This document shows, piece by piece, positions 34,986 through 44,779 of a stretch of 64,000 nt of DNA (position 1 is the stretch's first letter; each line of letters starts with the position of its first letter). The DNA comes from Flavobacterium sp. N502540. GTDB lineage: Bacteria > Bacteroidota > Bacteroidia > Flavobacteriales > Flavobacteriaceae. The stretch is from assembly GCF_025947365.1 (NCBI RefSeq), contig NZ_CP110012.1, positions 4,092,001 to 4,156,000 of the forward strand, in the 5' to 3' direction. The notes under the pieces were generated by a model. That model was not told the DNA's origin, did no database searches, and saw nothing but the letters and a program-made list of their open reading frames with translations. Position numbers and translations under genes: made by a program.

Positions 34986-36026
34986 ATGAGAATAGAAACT
35001 GATTTGAAACTGGGATTTAAAGATGTAATGATTCGTCCAAAGAGATCGACGCTAAAAAGCAGATCGGAAGTCTCTTTAAAGCAAAATTTTAAGTTCTTGC
35101 ACAGTACTTCAACCTGGTCCGGAGTTCCGATTATGGCCGCCAATATGGATACGGTGGGAACTTTTGAAATGGCCAAAGTTTTAGCGAAAGAAAAACTCTT
35201 TACGGCCATTCATAAACACTATTCTCCACAAGAATGGAAGGTGTTTTTAAAAGATAAGACAACTGATTTTTATGATCATATTGCGATCAGTACGGGAACA
35301 GGGACAGAAGATTTTGAAAAAATAAGCCGGATTATTACAGAGAATCCATTGCTTAAGTTTATTTGTATCGATGTTGCAAATGGCTACTCAGAACATTTTG
35401 TGCAGTTTTTGAAGCAAACCCGCAAACAATATCCAGACAAAGTTATAATTGCCGGAAATGTAGTTACGGGAGAAATGGTCGAGGAACTGCTGTTAGCCGG
35501 TGCTGATATAGTAAAAGTGGGAATTGGTGGTGGTTCTGTTTGTACTACCCGTGTAAAAACAGGGGTGGGATATCCACAGCTTTCGGCTATTATTGAGTGT
35601 GCTGACGCTGCTCACGGTTTAGGCGGACATATTATTAGTGATGGTGGCTGTAAGACACCGGGAGATGTGGCAAAAGCATTTGGTGCCGGATCAGATTTTG
35701 TAATGTTAGGCGGAATGTTGGCAGGACATACAGAAAGTGGTGGTGAAGTGATTGAAAAAGAAGGACAGAAATTCAAGCAGTTTTACGGAATGAGTTCTAA
35801 AACAGCTATGGAGAAACATGTTGGAGGAGTGGCTGAGTACCGAGCAAGTGAAGGTAAAACAGTGCAGGTGCCTTTTAAGGGGGAGGTTATAAATACAATA
35901 TTGGATATTTTAGGCGGTTTGCGAAGTACTTGTACCTATGTAGGAGCTTCACGTCTAAAGGAACTTACCAAACGAACTACCTTTATTAGGGTAAGTGAAC
36001 AGGAGAATCAAGTTTTTACAAAGTAA
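34986..36026 (+). CDS. guaC: GMP reductase
   Basis: A 346-residue NADPH-dependent enzyme of the IMPDH/GMPR family that deaminates GMP to IMP for purine balance. It begins [24 protein letters not shown] (the first codons read MRIETDL), with [12 protein letters not shown] near residue 48. The catalytic loop [20 protein letters not shown] near residue 179 carries the Cys. [27 protein letters not shown] and [12 protein letters not shown] follow. There is no CBS domain pair, and the GMPR-type length separates it from IMP dehydrogenase. A GNAT gene starts 22 bases downstream, probably in the same transcript. Confidence 0.95.
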   Translation: MRIETDLKLGFKDVMIRPKRSTLKSRSEVSLKQNFKFLHSTSTWSGVPIMAANMDTVGTFEMAKVLAKEKLFTAIHKHYSPQEWKVFLKDKTTDFYDHIAISTGTGTEDFEKISRIITENPLLKFICIDVANGYSEHFVQFLKQTRKQYPDKVIIAGNVVTGEMVEELLLAGADIVKVGIGGGSVCTTRVKTGVGYPQLSAIIECADAAHGLGGHIISDGGCKTPGDVAKAFGAGSDFVMLGGMLAGHTESGGEVIEKEGQKFKQFYGMSSKTAMEKHVGGVAEYRASEGKTVQVPFKGEVINTILDILGGLRSTCTYVGASRLKELTKRTTFIRVSEQENQVFTK

Positions 36027-36048
36027 TAAAAGCATTTTAAAATAGAAT

Positions 36049-36546
36049 ATGATTGCAATTTCAGAAGCTACAGTTAACGATATTAAACAAATTCAGCACA
36101 TAGTACATATCACATGGCCTATTACATATGGTGAAATTTTAAGTAAAGAACAATTGGACTATATGTTAGCGCTTTTTTACTCAGAAGAAGCTTTAAACGA
36201 GCAGTTTGCCAAAGGAGAACAATTGTTTTACAGAGTTGATGAAGGTACATCTACGGTAGGGTTTATCGGGATTGAACATAAATATAAAGGACAAGCGATA
36301 ACTAAAATTCATAAAATCTATCTTTTACCCGAAACTCAGGGGAAAGGAATTGGCAAAAAGGTTATGGAAGAAATTGAAAGATTAGGTGCGGAGAATAATT
36401 CTAAGGCGCTGTCTTTAAATGTGAACCGATTCAATTCGGCTTTAGGTTTTTATAAAAAGATAGGTTTTGAAGTTGTTGGAGAAGCTGATCTCGATATCGG
36501 AAACGGTTACTTGATGGAGGATTATGTAATGGAGAAGAAGTTCTAA
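36049..36546 (+). CDS. GNAT family N-acetyltransferase
   Basis: A 165-residue single-domain acetyltransferase. The acetyl-CoA loop is IYLLPETQGKGIGKKVMEEI near residue 101 (Q-G-K-G-I-G-K pattern) and the C-terminal LNVNRFNSALGFYKKIGFEV is typical of small GNATs that act on amino groups of small molecules or peptides. The final acidic ADLDIGNGYLMEDYVMEK is common in the spermidine/phosphinothricin-type branch. Substrate not assignable. It follows guaC by 22 bases. Confidence 0.88.
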   Translation: MIAISEATVNDIKQIQHIVHITWPITYGEILSKEQLDYMLALFYSEEALNEQFAKGEQLFYRVDEGTSTVGFIGIEHKYKGQAITKIHKIYLLPETQGKGIGKKVMEEIERLGAENNSKALSLNVNRFNSALGFYKKIGFEVVGEADLDIGNGYLMEDYVMEKKF

Positions 36547-36719
36547 AATAAAACCATAGATGCATTTTCGGAAGTGAGATGTTAGATGTGAGATTTGAAA
36601 AGTGGGTATTAGAGAAAGATATTCCTTTTTTATATCGTTCTGTGTTTTATTAAAAGTGAAACGCCTACTTTCAGCTAAAAAATCTATGTAGCTATGTGTT
36701 GAAATACAGAAAAATAATG

Positions 36720-36746
36720 AGCCGGTTTTTATACTGGCTTTTTTTT
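36720..36746 (+). terminator. Terminator after the guaC-GNAT pair
   Basis: AGCCGGT (36720-36726) and ACTGGCT (36733-36739), one G-U pair, followed by T8. It lies just before the convergent stop of the pentapeptide gene. Confidence 0.75.
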
Positions 36747-36752
36747 ATGACT

Positions 36753-37331
36753 TTAACTCACAATCACATCATGCTTAAACAACAATCCTTTTAGTTCAGG
36801 TAAAGCAAAGATCGCTTTTTTGAGTTTAGTTTTTGAGGGATCAATGGTGTAATTGTAACTGGTTTTAAAATCGGCTTTATTGGCGATGGCCTTGTCAAAC
36901 TCAGAGCGGTACAAATCGCAATTGTCAAACAGGACGCTGGTGAGGTCGGTAGCCATAAAATCTACAGCAATTAAGCTGCAATTGGTAAAAGTAGTTCCCT
37001 TAATCTTCAAGGTGTAAAATTTTGAAAAATCCAAAATGCAATCGTAAAAATGAATTTCAAAGATCAGTTTGTCGCACATGGCAAAATTAACGTCTTTGAT
37101 TTCGCAGCGATTAAAAGTAGCGGTTCGAAAGGCTACATAATTAATTTTGGCTTCGCTGAAAATACAATCGTTAAAAACACAATCGATAAAAGTAACGGCT
37201 AAAAAAGTACAGGCGGAAAAATTACAATTGTTAAAAACACAACACTCAAAATCTTTAAAATTGACATCATCTTTACCATAAATAATGGTATCGTATTCTT
37301 TATCAAGGAAATATTGAGATTCTTTTTTCAA
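36753..37331 (-). CDS. Pentapeptide-repeat protein
   Basis: A 192-residue protein made largely of A/C-(D/N)-F/L-x-x repeats: NFKDFECCVFNNCNFSACTF, FIDCVFNDCIFSEAKI, then CILDFSKFYTLKIKGTTFTN, SLIAVDFMATDLTSVLFDNC and DLYRSEFDKAIANKADF. This builds a right-handed quadrilateral beta-helix, as in Qnr/McbG proteins that mimic DNA and protect gyrase. A gyrase role cannot be read from sequence alone. It has unusually many cysteines in the central positions. It has no signal peptide and is a single minus-strand gene. Confidence 0.85.
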   Translation of the reverse strand: MKKESQYFLDKEYDTIIYGKDDVNFKDFECCVFNNCNFSACTFLAVTFIDCVFNDCIFSEAKINYVAFRTATFNRCEIKDVNFAMCDKLIFEIHFYDCILDFSKFYTLKIKGTTFTNCSLIAVDFMATDLTSVLFDNCDLYRSEFDKAIANKADFKTSYNYTIDPSKTKLKKAIFALPELKGLLFKHDVIVS

Positions 37332-37666
37332 GGCGATTTTTAAGGATGATTTTCAAACTGAAAAGATACTAATTATACCAGTATTATCGGTTGAGAAATA
37401 AAGATAATTTTCGATCCCGGAGATGACTTTCTGATTGAATTAAAAAGAAGGTTAAGACCTTTTGTCTGATACAGTTAAGGAGTTCTGTTTAGAGGTGTTT
37501 TTTATGAATTTGATATTTTTTGATCCTTAAAATGTTAAGTACTTAATTTTAGAGGTAAAATTTAAGAAAATCTTAGCAGTATTTGATTTGAAATATTTTC
37601 CTATGAGGGTAATTTGATGTAGATTTACACTGTTTTTTAAAGTTAAAACGTAACAATTTAAATTAT
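37332..37666. other. 335-bp AT-rich gap before aspA
   Basis: I see no gene, clear hairpin, or exact TAnnTTTG box in this stretch. It must contain the promoters of the divergent pentapeptide gene and aspA. Confidence 0.5.
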
Positions 37667-39076
37667 ATGGGATCAACAAGAAAAGAGCATGATTTTTTAG
37701 GGGAATTAGATATTCCAAATCATCTATATTATGGTATCCAAACCTTCAGAGCGGTAGAGAATTTTAATATCACAGGAATTCCTATTTCAAAAGAACCTTT
37801 ATTCATCAAAGCATTAGGTTATGTAAAAAAAGCAGCAGCTTTGGCCAACAAAGACTGTGGCGCTTTAGACGCTAAAATAGCCGAAGCAATTTGTTATGGA
37901 AGTGATCAGGTAATTGCCGGAAAATTTGATCAGGAATTTGTAAGCGATTTGATTCAGGGTGGAGCCGGAACTTCGGTGAACATGAACGCTAACGAAGTAA
38001 TCGCTAATATTGGTTTAGAATATTTAGGACATAAAAAAGGAGATTATAACTTCTTACACCCAAACAATCACGTAAACTGTTCTCAGTCTACTAATGACGC
38101 TTATCCATCAGCTTTTAGAATTGCACTTTATCTGAAAATAGAAAGTTTTATTAAAACTTTAGAAGGTCTTGAAGTGGCATTTGCTGCAAAAGGAGAAGAG
38201 TTCAAAAGTGTTCTGAAAATGGGAAGAACACAATTGCAGGATGCTGTTCCTATGACTTTAGGACAGGAGTTTAACTCTTATGCTACTACTATTGGAGAAG
38301 ATGTTAGAAGATTAAGAGACGCTCAAAGTTTGGTTTTAGAGATCAATATGGGAGCAACAGCTATCGGAACAAGAGTAAACGCACCGGAAGGATACCCTGA
38401 AATTTGTGTCAACTACTTAGCAAAAGAAGTTGGAATTCCGTTAACCCTTTCTCCTGATTTAATTGAAGCTACTGTAGATACCGGAGCTTATGTTCAAATC
38501 ATGGGAACATTGAAAAGAACAGCCGTTAAGATTTCTAAAATCTGTAACGATTTAAGATTGTTGAGCTCAGGGCCAAGAACAGGTTTCAACGAAATCAATC
38601 TGCCTGCACGTCAGCCGGGATCTTCTATCATGCCAGGGAAAGTAAACCCGGTAATTCCGGAAGTGGTAAATCAGACTTGTTTTTATGTAATCGGACAAGA
38701 TTTAACTGTAACTATGGCAGCCGAAGCGGGACAATTGCAATTGAACGTGATGGAGCCGGTAATTGCTTTTGCCATGTTTACTTCATTGGATTATCTTTCA
38801 AACGCAATTCAGACTTTAATTGATAAATGTATCATTGGAATCACTGCAAATGAAGATCACTGTTACAATATGGTCATGAATAGTATTGGAATTGTGACTC
38901 AGTTAAATCCAATTTTAGGGTATGAAGAAAGCGCCAGTATTGCAGGTGAAGCTTTAAAATTGAATAAAAGTGTACATCAGATTGCGGTGATCGAAAGAAA
39001 ATTAATCACACAGGAAAAATGGGACGAAATTTATTCACTGGATAATTTAATCAACCCAAAATTCATTACAAAATAA
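37667..39076 (+). CDS. aspA: Aspartate ammonia-lyase
   Basis: A 469-residue lyase converting aspartate to fumarate and ammonia. It starts GSTRKEHDFLGELDIPNHLY. Substrate segments are GGAGTSVNMNANEVIAN near residue 104, NHVNCSQSTNDAYPSAFRIA near residue 128, and MGRTQLQDAVPMTLGQEF near residue 185. The mobile signature loop GSSIMPGKVNPVIPEVVNQ is near residue 320. The MPGKVNP loop distinguishes aspartase/fumarase from argininosuccinate lyase; aspartase is favoured over class-II fumarase by the N-terminal pattern and length. It is a single gene with its own terminator. Confidence 0.92.
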   Translation: MGSTRKEHDFLGELDIPNHLYYGIQTFRAVENFNITGIPISKEPLFIKALGYVKKAAALANKDCGALDAKIAEAICYGSDQVIAGKFDQEFVSDLIQGGAGTSVNMNANEVIANIGLEYLGHKKGDYNFLHPNNHVNCSQSTNDAYPSAFRIALYLKIESFIKTLEGLEVAFAAKGEEFKSVLKMGRTQLQDAVPMTLGQEFNSYATTIGEDVRRLRDAQSLVLEINMGATAIGTRVNAPEGYPEICVNYLAKEVGIPLTLSPDLIEATVDTGAYVQIMGTLKRTAVKISKICNDLRLLSSGPRTGFNEINLPARQPGSSIMPGKVNPVIPEVVNQTCFYVIGQDLTVTMAAEAGQLQLNVMEPVIAFAMFTSLDYLSNAIQTLIDKCIIGITANEDHCYNMVMNSIGIVTQLNPILGYEESASIAGEALKLNKSVHQIAVIERKLITQEKWDEIYSLDNLINPKFITK

Positions 39077-39217
39077 AAGGATTTTTTAATGGCGAAATTG
39101 TCAGTTATGATTTATCTGAAAGATCTGTTTTTGATCAAATTGTAGTTCGTCCAATTTTTTTAGTACAGTTATTAAAGGTGCCTTTTTAAGTCCGTCAAAA
39201 CGGTAAAAATTATGTTA

Positions 39218-39252
39218 TGCGCAACGATCTTTGATCGTTGCGTTTTTTTTTT
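39218..39252 (+). terminator. Terminator after aspA
   Basis: CGCAACGATC (39220-39229), TTT loop, GATCGTTGCG (39233-39242), then T9. It lies about 140 bases after the aspA stop. Confidence 0.9.
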
Positions 39253-39528
39253 GGATTAAAAAATTTCAATAAAGAAATTTTCATTCTCCTAGGGTTTCAG
39301 CTTTATCAAATACAGTTCTTGTTTTTTTAGACTTACAAATACGTAATGTTATGACCCTGTTATTTCATAAACACTACCAGTTATTTAATTTTCTGTTATG
39401 GATTCGTTTCATCGGCATAAATTTATTAGAGTTTAAAAGAATGTGGAAAAACGTAAAAAACTCACAAAATGGTGTATTAGACTCGGCGAAAGAATTTGAC
39501 TAACCAAAAGACTAAACCAGAATAGATT
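39253..39528. other. Spacer upstream of the RHS locus
   Basis: About 275 bases with no gene. It should hold the promoter of the RHS gene, but no exact TAnnTTTG box could be picked. Base composition is ordinary. No repeat words of the kind seen elsewhere. Confidence 0.4.
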
Positions 39529-42500
39529 ATGAAAAAGCAACTAGTGGTATTGTTTCTGTTATTGTCTGTCAGTGTGGATTTAACTGCCCAGACTTTAAGC
39601 AATGACAACTTTGTATACACACTTGCTCCAAAAAAACCGGTTAAGGCAGCAAATCTGAATACGTTGACCAAAGATGAAGTGAGTCAGAATGTGACGTATT
39701 TTGACGGATTAGGCCGCCCGATACAAACCATCGCTATTGGTCAGGGAACAGGAGGCAAAGACATTGTAACACCTATGGAGTATGATGGTTTTGGACGACA
39801 AGCTAAAGAATACCTGCCGTATGCAGTGGCTAACGGAAGCAACAATTACCCCAAGATCGACCCTACAGCAGCTATAAATGCGGCAACTGTCTTTTATAGT
39901 ACTGAAAAATATGACGATTCTCCCAATCCTTTTTCTCAAAAAGCATTTGAAGCATCACCCCTAAACCGTGTTCTCAAACAAGCCGCTCCGGGAGTTCCCT
40001 GGGCAATGGGTAATGGACATGAAATTAAAATCGATCATCAGAGCAATACAGCTGCCGATGCCGTCAAACTTTATAAAGCCAATACCAGTTGGCAGGCAGG
40101 CTTAGGATTGTACGATATTAGTCTTATAGATGCAGGAACGTATGCCGAAGGAAAACTCTATAAAACGGTGACCTACGACGAGAATACAACAGCAAACCCA
40201 AGTGAGTCATCAGGCTCTACAGTAGAATTTAAAAACACGGAAGGACAAATCATTCTTAAAAGAACCTACAATTCAGGCAATCGACACGATACGTACTACG
40301 TTTACGATATTTATGGCAATCTGACTTATGTACTGCCGCCAAAAGTAACGGGTGTGGTTAATGATGATGTTTTAAACGGTTTGTGTTACCAGTACAAATA
40401 CGATTATCGCAATCGTTTGGTCGAGAAAAAACAACCCGGTAAGCAATGGGAGTTTATAGTCTATGACAAACTCGATCGTCCTGTAGCCACGGGACCGGCT
40501 TTCTCGCCCTTTAAAGATGAAACAACCGAAGGCTGGATCATTACCAAATACGATGCTTTTAGCAGACCCATTTATACTGGCTGGAAAGGTCAGTCTTCGA
40601 ATGCTGCCACCAGAAAAGCATTACAGGATGCTCAAAATACAGCCAATGTTATATTTGAAACGAAACAGACCTCAGAAACCATTGAGGACATCCCCGTGTA
40701 TTATAGTAATAACATTGCTCCAACTAACTTTAAACTTTTAACGGTTACCTATTATGACGACTATGCTTTTCCTAATGCTGCGACCAAACCCGTAACCATC
40801 GAAGAGCAGCCTGTCTTAGACAATGTCAAAGGTCTGGTTACCGGAAGCTGGACAAGAGTCCTAACGATGGCATCAGAAACATTGGGAGAAACCACTACTA
40901 CTTTTTATGACAGAAAAGCCAGAGCAATAAGTACACGAACTCAAAATTATCTAAGCGGTTATACCAATATCGACAGCAAACTTGATTTTATTGGAAAGTC
41001 ACTCTATACCATCACCAAACATAAACGTACCTCAGGAGATACCGAGCTCACCATAAGAGAGGAATATACCTACTCACGACAAGATCGTTTGCTGACGCAC
41101 ACCCATCAAATCAATGGAGGAACGGTAGAACTTTTAGCAGAGAACACTTATGATGACTTAGGACAATTGATCGTTAAAAATGTTGGAAACAACACAGCAA
41201 GTCCTTTACAGAAAGTACATTATAGCTACAACATCAGAGGTTGGCTCACCGGAATCAACAATGTTGAAAACCTACAGCAAGACACAGATCCGTTGGATTT
41301 GTTTGCTTTTAAGATTAATTACGACAAACAACCAGGCAACTCACAGGTTCAGGCCTTGTACAATGGAAATATTTCAGAAACCTATTGGAAGACCAACACC
41401 GATCTTACCAAGCGTTCCTATGGCTATCAGTACGACAATCTGAATCGTTTAACTAATGCCATTTACAGCAAGCCAAACGATGCCATTCCGATTTCAGGGG
41501 CCTATAACGAAAGTTTAAGTTACGATAAAAACGGAAACATTAAATTCCTGCAGCGATATGGAGCTAGTGACGCTCCGTCTATTGTTTTTCAGACCGATGA
41601 TTTAACTTATGGATATCTGAATGAAAACTCGAATCAATTAACCAAAGTAACCGACGGTCCTGCCGGAAATGATAGCGAAGGCTTTAAAGATGGTAATAAA
41701 GCAGATGATGATTTTACTTATGACGCTAATGGAAATATGATTACCGATAAAAACAAAAACATCACTTCTGTCACTTACAACCATTTGAATTTACCCGTAA
41801 AAATTACTTTTGCGACCACTGGAAATATTGAGTACATTTACAATGCAAATGGCGTAAAACTGAGTAAAACGGTCAATAAAGGTACTTGTATCACTACCAT
41901 TACAGACTACCTGGGAGGATTTCAATACGAAAGTATGGCCAACAAATGTAAAAGACCAGGTAGTGGATATAATGGAGTACTGAAGTTTTTCCCAACAGTC
42001 GAAGGTTATGTAGAGCCTTCCGCAGGTTCTTATAAATATGTGTACCAATACAAAGATCATTTGGGTAACATACGATTGAGTTATGCTAAAAATCCGGCAA
42101 CGCAAGTTCTTACCATTATTGACGAGAATAATTATTATCCTTTTGGATTGAAACACAAGGGGTATAATGATTATGTAGCTACGAGTAATAAGTATAAGTA
42201 TAATGGAAAGGAATTGCAAGACGAGCTGGGGCTTAACTTCTACGATTATGGTTCGAGATTATATGATCCTGCAAGAGTTGGTTGGACTACGATAGATCCT
42301 TTAGCTGAAAAAATGAGAAGATGGTCTCCGTATAATTATTGTTTTGATAATCCATTAAGATTTATTGATCCTGATGGAATGGCTCCTTATGATTGGAAAA
42401 AAGACGCAAATGGAAATATGGTTTTTGACCCTAATCTTAATAGTGGGAATTTGCTAACTCAATTAAAAAGTGGAGAAAAATATATTGGAGCAACTCACAC

Positions 42501-43047
42501 TGAAAAAGTTTCTAATGATGCAGGTAACTATGATCTTAATTATAATGCGGATGGGAGTATATCATCATCAGATAATTATGATGCATCAAGCGATGGTTTA
42601 AGAATTTTTGGAGTTGGTGGAGATGCCGTGGCAGGAAGTGGAGATTTGGGAAGCGATCGAGGATCTGGTTCAATACAAGCCGATACAGGTGATCAAGGTA
42701 CTTTATTAGATTTAGGTCAAATGCTTGGAAGTCTTTTAATGGATGGTTTAATGGCAAATCCTTTAACGATGAGTATAGGTATTAGTCTTAAGTATAGTGA
42801 TTCTAAAAAGGAATCGACAACTGAAATGACGACTTCATCTGCACCTGAAACAGTAACAGCTCAAAGATATGATTATACTGCAACTGATATTTTTGGAGGT
42901 AATAGCTCTCAAGTTCATAAATCTTATGGAAGAGATACTATTATAAAAAAAGGTGAAGAGCCAAAGTTAAATTCTTTAAACAAATCTGATTCTATTAGAG
43001 CAGCAAAAATTGTTGAAAAAAGAAATAAAGCACATAAACTTAACTAA
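39529..43047 (+). CDS. Full-length secreted RHS-repeat protein with DUF6443 N-terminus and variable C-terminal tip
   Basis: A 1172-residue protein: signal peptide MKKQLVVLFLLLSVSVDLTA, a DUF6443-type domain (YFDGLGRPIQTIAIGQG near residue 58), then many YD/RHS repeats that build a cocoon-like beta shell. The RHS core runs to about residue 951: YQYKDHLGNIRLSYAKN, YYPFGLKHKGYN near residue 870, and FIDPDGM. After it comes a 220-residue tip with a hydrophobic Gly/Met-rich segment (GQMLGSLLMDGLMANPL). The last ~55 residues (from about 1118) differ from the otherwise nearly identical orphan copy at 43627-44775, the polymorphic-tip pattern. No catalytic motif was recognised. A lipoprotein gene starts 7 bases downstream. 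Confidence 0.9.
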   Translation: MKKQLVVLFLLLSVSVDLTAQTLSNDNFVYTLAPKKPVKAANLNTLTKDEVSQNVTYFDGLGRPIQTIAIGQGTGGKDIVTPMEYDGFGRQAKEYLPYAVANGSNNYPKIDPTAAINAATVFYSTEKYDDSPNPFSQKAFEASPLNRVLKQAAPGVPWAMGNGHEIKIDHQSNTAADAVKLYKANTSWQAGLGLYDISLIDAGTYAEGKLYKTVTYDENTTANPSESSGSTVEFKNTEGQIILKRTYNSGNRHDTYYVYDIYGNLTYVLPPKVTGVVNDDVLNGLCYQYKYDYRNRLVEKKQPGKQWEFIVYDKLDRPVATGPAFSPFKDETTEGWIITKYDAFSRPIYTGWKGQSSNAATRKALQDAQNTANVIFETKQTSETIEDIPVYYSNNIAPTNFKLLTVTYYDDYAFPNAATKPVTIEEQPVLDNVKGLVTGSWTRVLTMASETLGETTTTFYDRKARAISTRTQNYLSGYTNIDSKLDFIGKSLYTITKHKRTSGDTELTIREEYTYSRQDRLLTHTHQINGGTVELLAENTYDDLGQLIVKNVGNNTASPLQKVHYSYNIRGWLTGINNVENLQQDTDPLDLFAFKINYDKQPGNSQVQALYNGNISETYWKTNTDLTKRSYGYQYDNLNRLTNAIYSKPNDAIPISGAYNESLSYDKNGNIKFLQRYGASDAPSIVFQTDDLTYGYLNENSNQLTKVTDGPAGNDSEGFKDGNKADDDFTYDANGNMITDKNKNITSVTYNHLNLPVKITFATTGNIEYIYNANGVKLSKTVNKGTCITTITDYLGGFQYESMANKCKRPGSGYNGVLKFFPTVEGYVEPSAGSYKYVYQYKDHLGNIRLSYAKNPATQVLTIIDENNYYPFGLKHKGYNDYVATSNKYKYNGKELQDELGLNFYDYGSRLYDPARVGWTTIDPLAEKMRRWSPYNYCFDNPLRFIDPDGMAPYDWKKDANGNMVFDPNLNSGNLLTQLKSGEKYIGATHTEKVSNDAGNYDLNYNADGSISSSDNYDASSDGLRIFGVGGDAVAGSGDLGSDRGSGSIQADTGDQGTLLDLGQMLGSLLMDGLMANPLTMSIGISLKYSDSKKESTTEMTTSSAPETVTAQRYDYTATDIFGGNSSQVHKSYGRDTIIKKGEEPKLNSLNKSDSIRAAKIVEKRNKAHKLN

Positions 43048-43054
43048 ATTTATT

Positions 43055-43585
43055 ATGAATAAAACAGTTGCTATATTAATTACTACACTTTTATTGTCTT
43101 TCATTTCTTGTAAAAAAGACACTAAAATCATAGATAAATTCGAAAAACAAGATTTGCAGAAATCCCTCGAGTATAATATTGACTTTCCGGATACGCTTTA
43201 TGTAAACCAATCATATGAAGGTATTCTTGATTATAAAAGTGCTTTGGATACCATAATTACAACCTTTGGAAATAAAACAAAGAATAGACATACTCTTTTT
43301 ATATTAACTACAACAAATGATGTAAATTATGATCATGAAAGCTTAAAAAAAAGTGTAAAAGATACCTTCGGAGCTTTAAATAATAGAGAAATTCCTTTCT
43401 ATGATATTAAATTTACCAGCCCAGGAGTTTTTTATATTGATGGTATAATTAAGGACATTATAAGCATTGATATAAACAAACGAGATGAAAATGGGAATGA
43501 ACTTGTAAGGCTTATAGAAAATGAAGAGCGGGTAACACATAAAGTTATAGTAATTAATAGACCTGTGCCAAAGTCAAACCTTTAA
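43055..43585 (+). CDS. Lipoprotein partner (putative immunity) of RHS tip 1
   Basis: A 176-residue lipoprotein starting 7 bases after the RHS stop. Signal MNKTVAILITTLLLSFIS is followed by the lipobox Cys19 and a charged linker. The mature domain contains FPDTLYVNQSYEGILDYKSA, FYDIKFTSPGVFYIDGII and ENEERVTHKVIVINRP. It is homologous (roughly half identical) to the lipoprotein after the second RHS module. One such gene after each variable tip, diverging together with the tip, is the arrangement of immunity genes, and a lipoprotein would act in the periplasm or outer membrane. This is inference; the family has no name I know. Confidence 0.75.
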   Translation: MNKTVAILITTLLLSFISCKKDTKIIDKFEKQDLQKSLEYNIDFPDTLYVNQSYEGILDYKSALDTIITTFGNKTKNRHTLFILTTTNDVNYDHESLKKSVKDTFGALNNREIPFYDIKFTSPGVFYIDGIIKDIISIDINKRDENGNELVRLIENEERVTHKVIVINRPVPKSNL

Positions 43586-43626
43586 ACTGCTGAATGTCTC
43601 GGACTTTGCTCTTGATCCTGTTGTAG

Positions 43627-44775
43627 ATTCACCAGCGGAGACTAGGCTTTTTTAGTGTTTTCACAGCCCAGTCAGCAAATCAGGCTGTTCCATCGCGACC
43701 AACATTAGAGTTTTTCCCGACAGCAGAAGGATATTATGATAACATAGATAAAAAGTATGTTTATCAGTACAAAGATCATTTGGGTAACATACGATTGAGT
43801 TATGCTAAAAATACAATAACCCAAGTTCTTACCATTATTGACGAGAATAATTATTATCCTTTTGGATTGAAACACAAGGGATATAATGATTATGTAGCTA
43901 CGAGTAATAAGTATAAGTATAATGGAAAGGAATTGCAAGACGAGCTGGGGCTTAACTTCTACGATTATGGTTCGAGATTATATGATCCTGCAAGAGTTGG
44001 TTGGACTACGATAGATCCTTTAGCTGAAAAAATGAGAAGATGGTCTCCGTATAATTATTGTTTTGATAATCCATTAAGATTTATTGATCCTGATGGAATG
44101 GCTCCTTATGATTGGAAAAAAGGCGCAAATGGAAATATGGTTTTTGACCCTAATCTTAATAGTGGGAATTTGCTAACTCAATTAAAAAGTGGAGAAAAAT
44201 ATATTGGAGCAACTCACACTGAAAAAGTTTCTAATGATGCAGGTAACTATGATCTTAATTATAATGCAGATGGGAGTATATCATCATCAGATAATTATGA
44301 TGCATCAAGCGATGGTTTAAGAATTTTTGGAGTTGGCGGAGATGCCGTGGCAGGAAGTGGGGATTTGGGAACTGATCGAGGATCTGGTTCAATACAAGCC
44401 GATACAGGTGATCAAGGTACTTTATTAGATTTAGGTCAAATGCTTGGAAGCCTTTTAATGGATGGTTTAATGGCAAATCCTTTAACTATGAGTATAGGTA
44501 TTAGTCTTAAATATGGTGATTCTAAAAAGGAATCAACAACTGAAACAACGACTCCATCCGCACCTGAAACAGTGACGGTTCAAAGATATGATTATACGTC
44601 AACTGATCCTATCCGAGGTAATCAATCTGCGCCACATGCCGGAAAGCCTAGAGATACAGTTGTTAGAAAAGGCAATGATTCAACAGTGAAAAATTTAAAT
44701 ACAAGAGATTCTGTAAGAGCAGTTCAGGCTTCGCACAAAAAAAATATGGAATATAATAAAAACAATGGATATTAA
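43627..44775 (+). pseudogene. Orphan RHS core plus variable tip 2 (no start codon)
   Basis: The frame opens after a stop at 43624-43626 and runs to 44775, with no ATG before the RHS core. The first 50 codons (from LGFFSVFTAQSANQAV through LEFFPTAEGYYDN) are unlike gene 1. From YVYQYKDHLGN it matches residues of the full-length RHS protein almost base for base for about 800 bp. The last ~55 residues differ (STDPIRGNQSAPHAGK onward). Without signal peptide or start it is probably not expressed alone. It fits an orphan tip cassette that could recombine onto the full-length gene through the shared core. Confidence 0.75.
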
Positions 44776-44779
44776 AACC

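Noticed and set aside
41791..42219. 142-codon minus-strand ORF inside the RHS core
   Set aside because: It is antisense to the conserved DHLGN/YPFG core and reappears in each RHS copy only because the core does.
42536..42757. His/Leu-rich antisense ORF repeated at 44255-44476
   Set aside because: It is the reverse of the Gly/Asp-rich tip linker and is duplicated only with the tip. No independent support.
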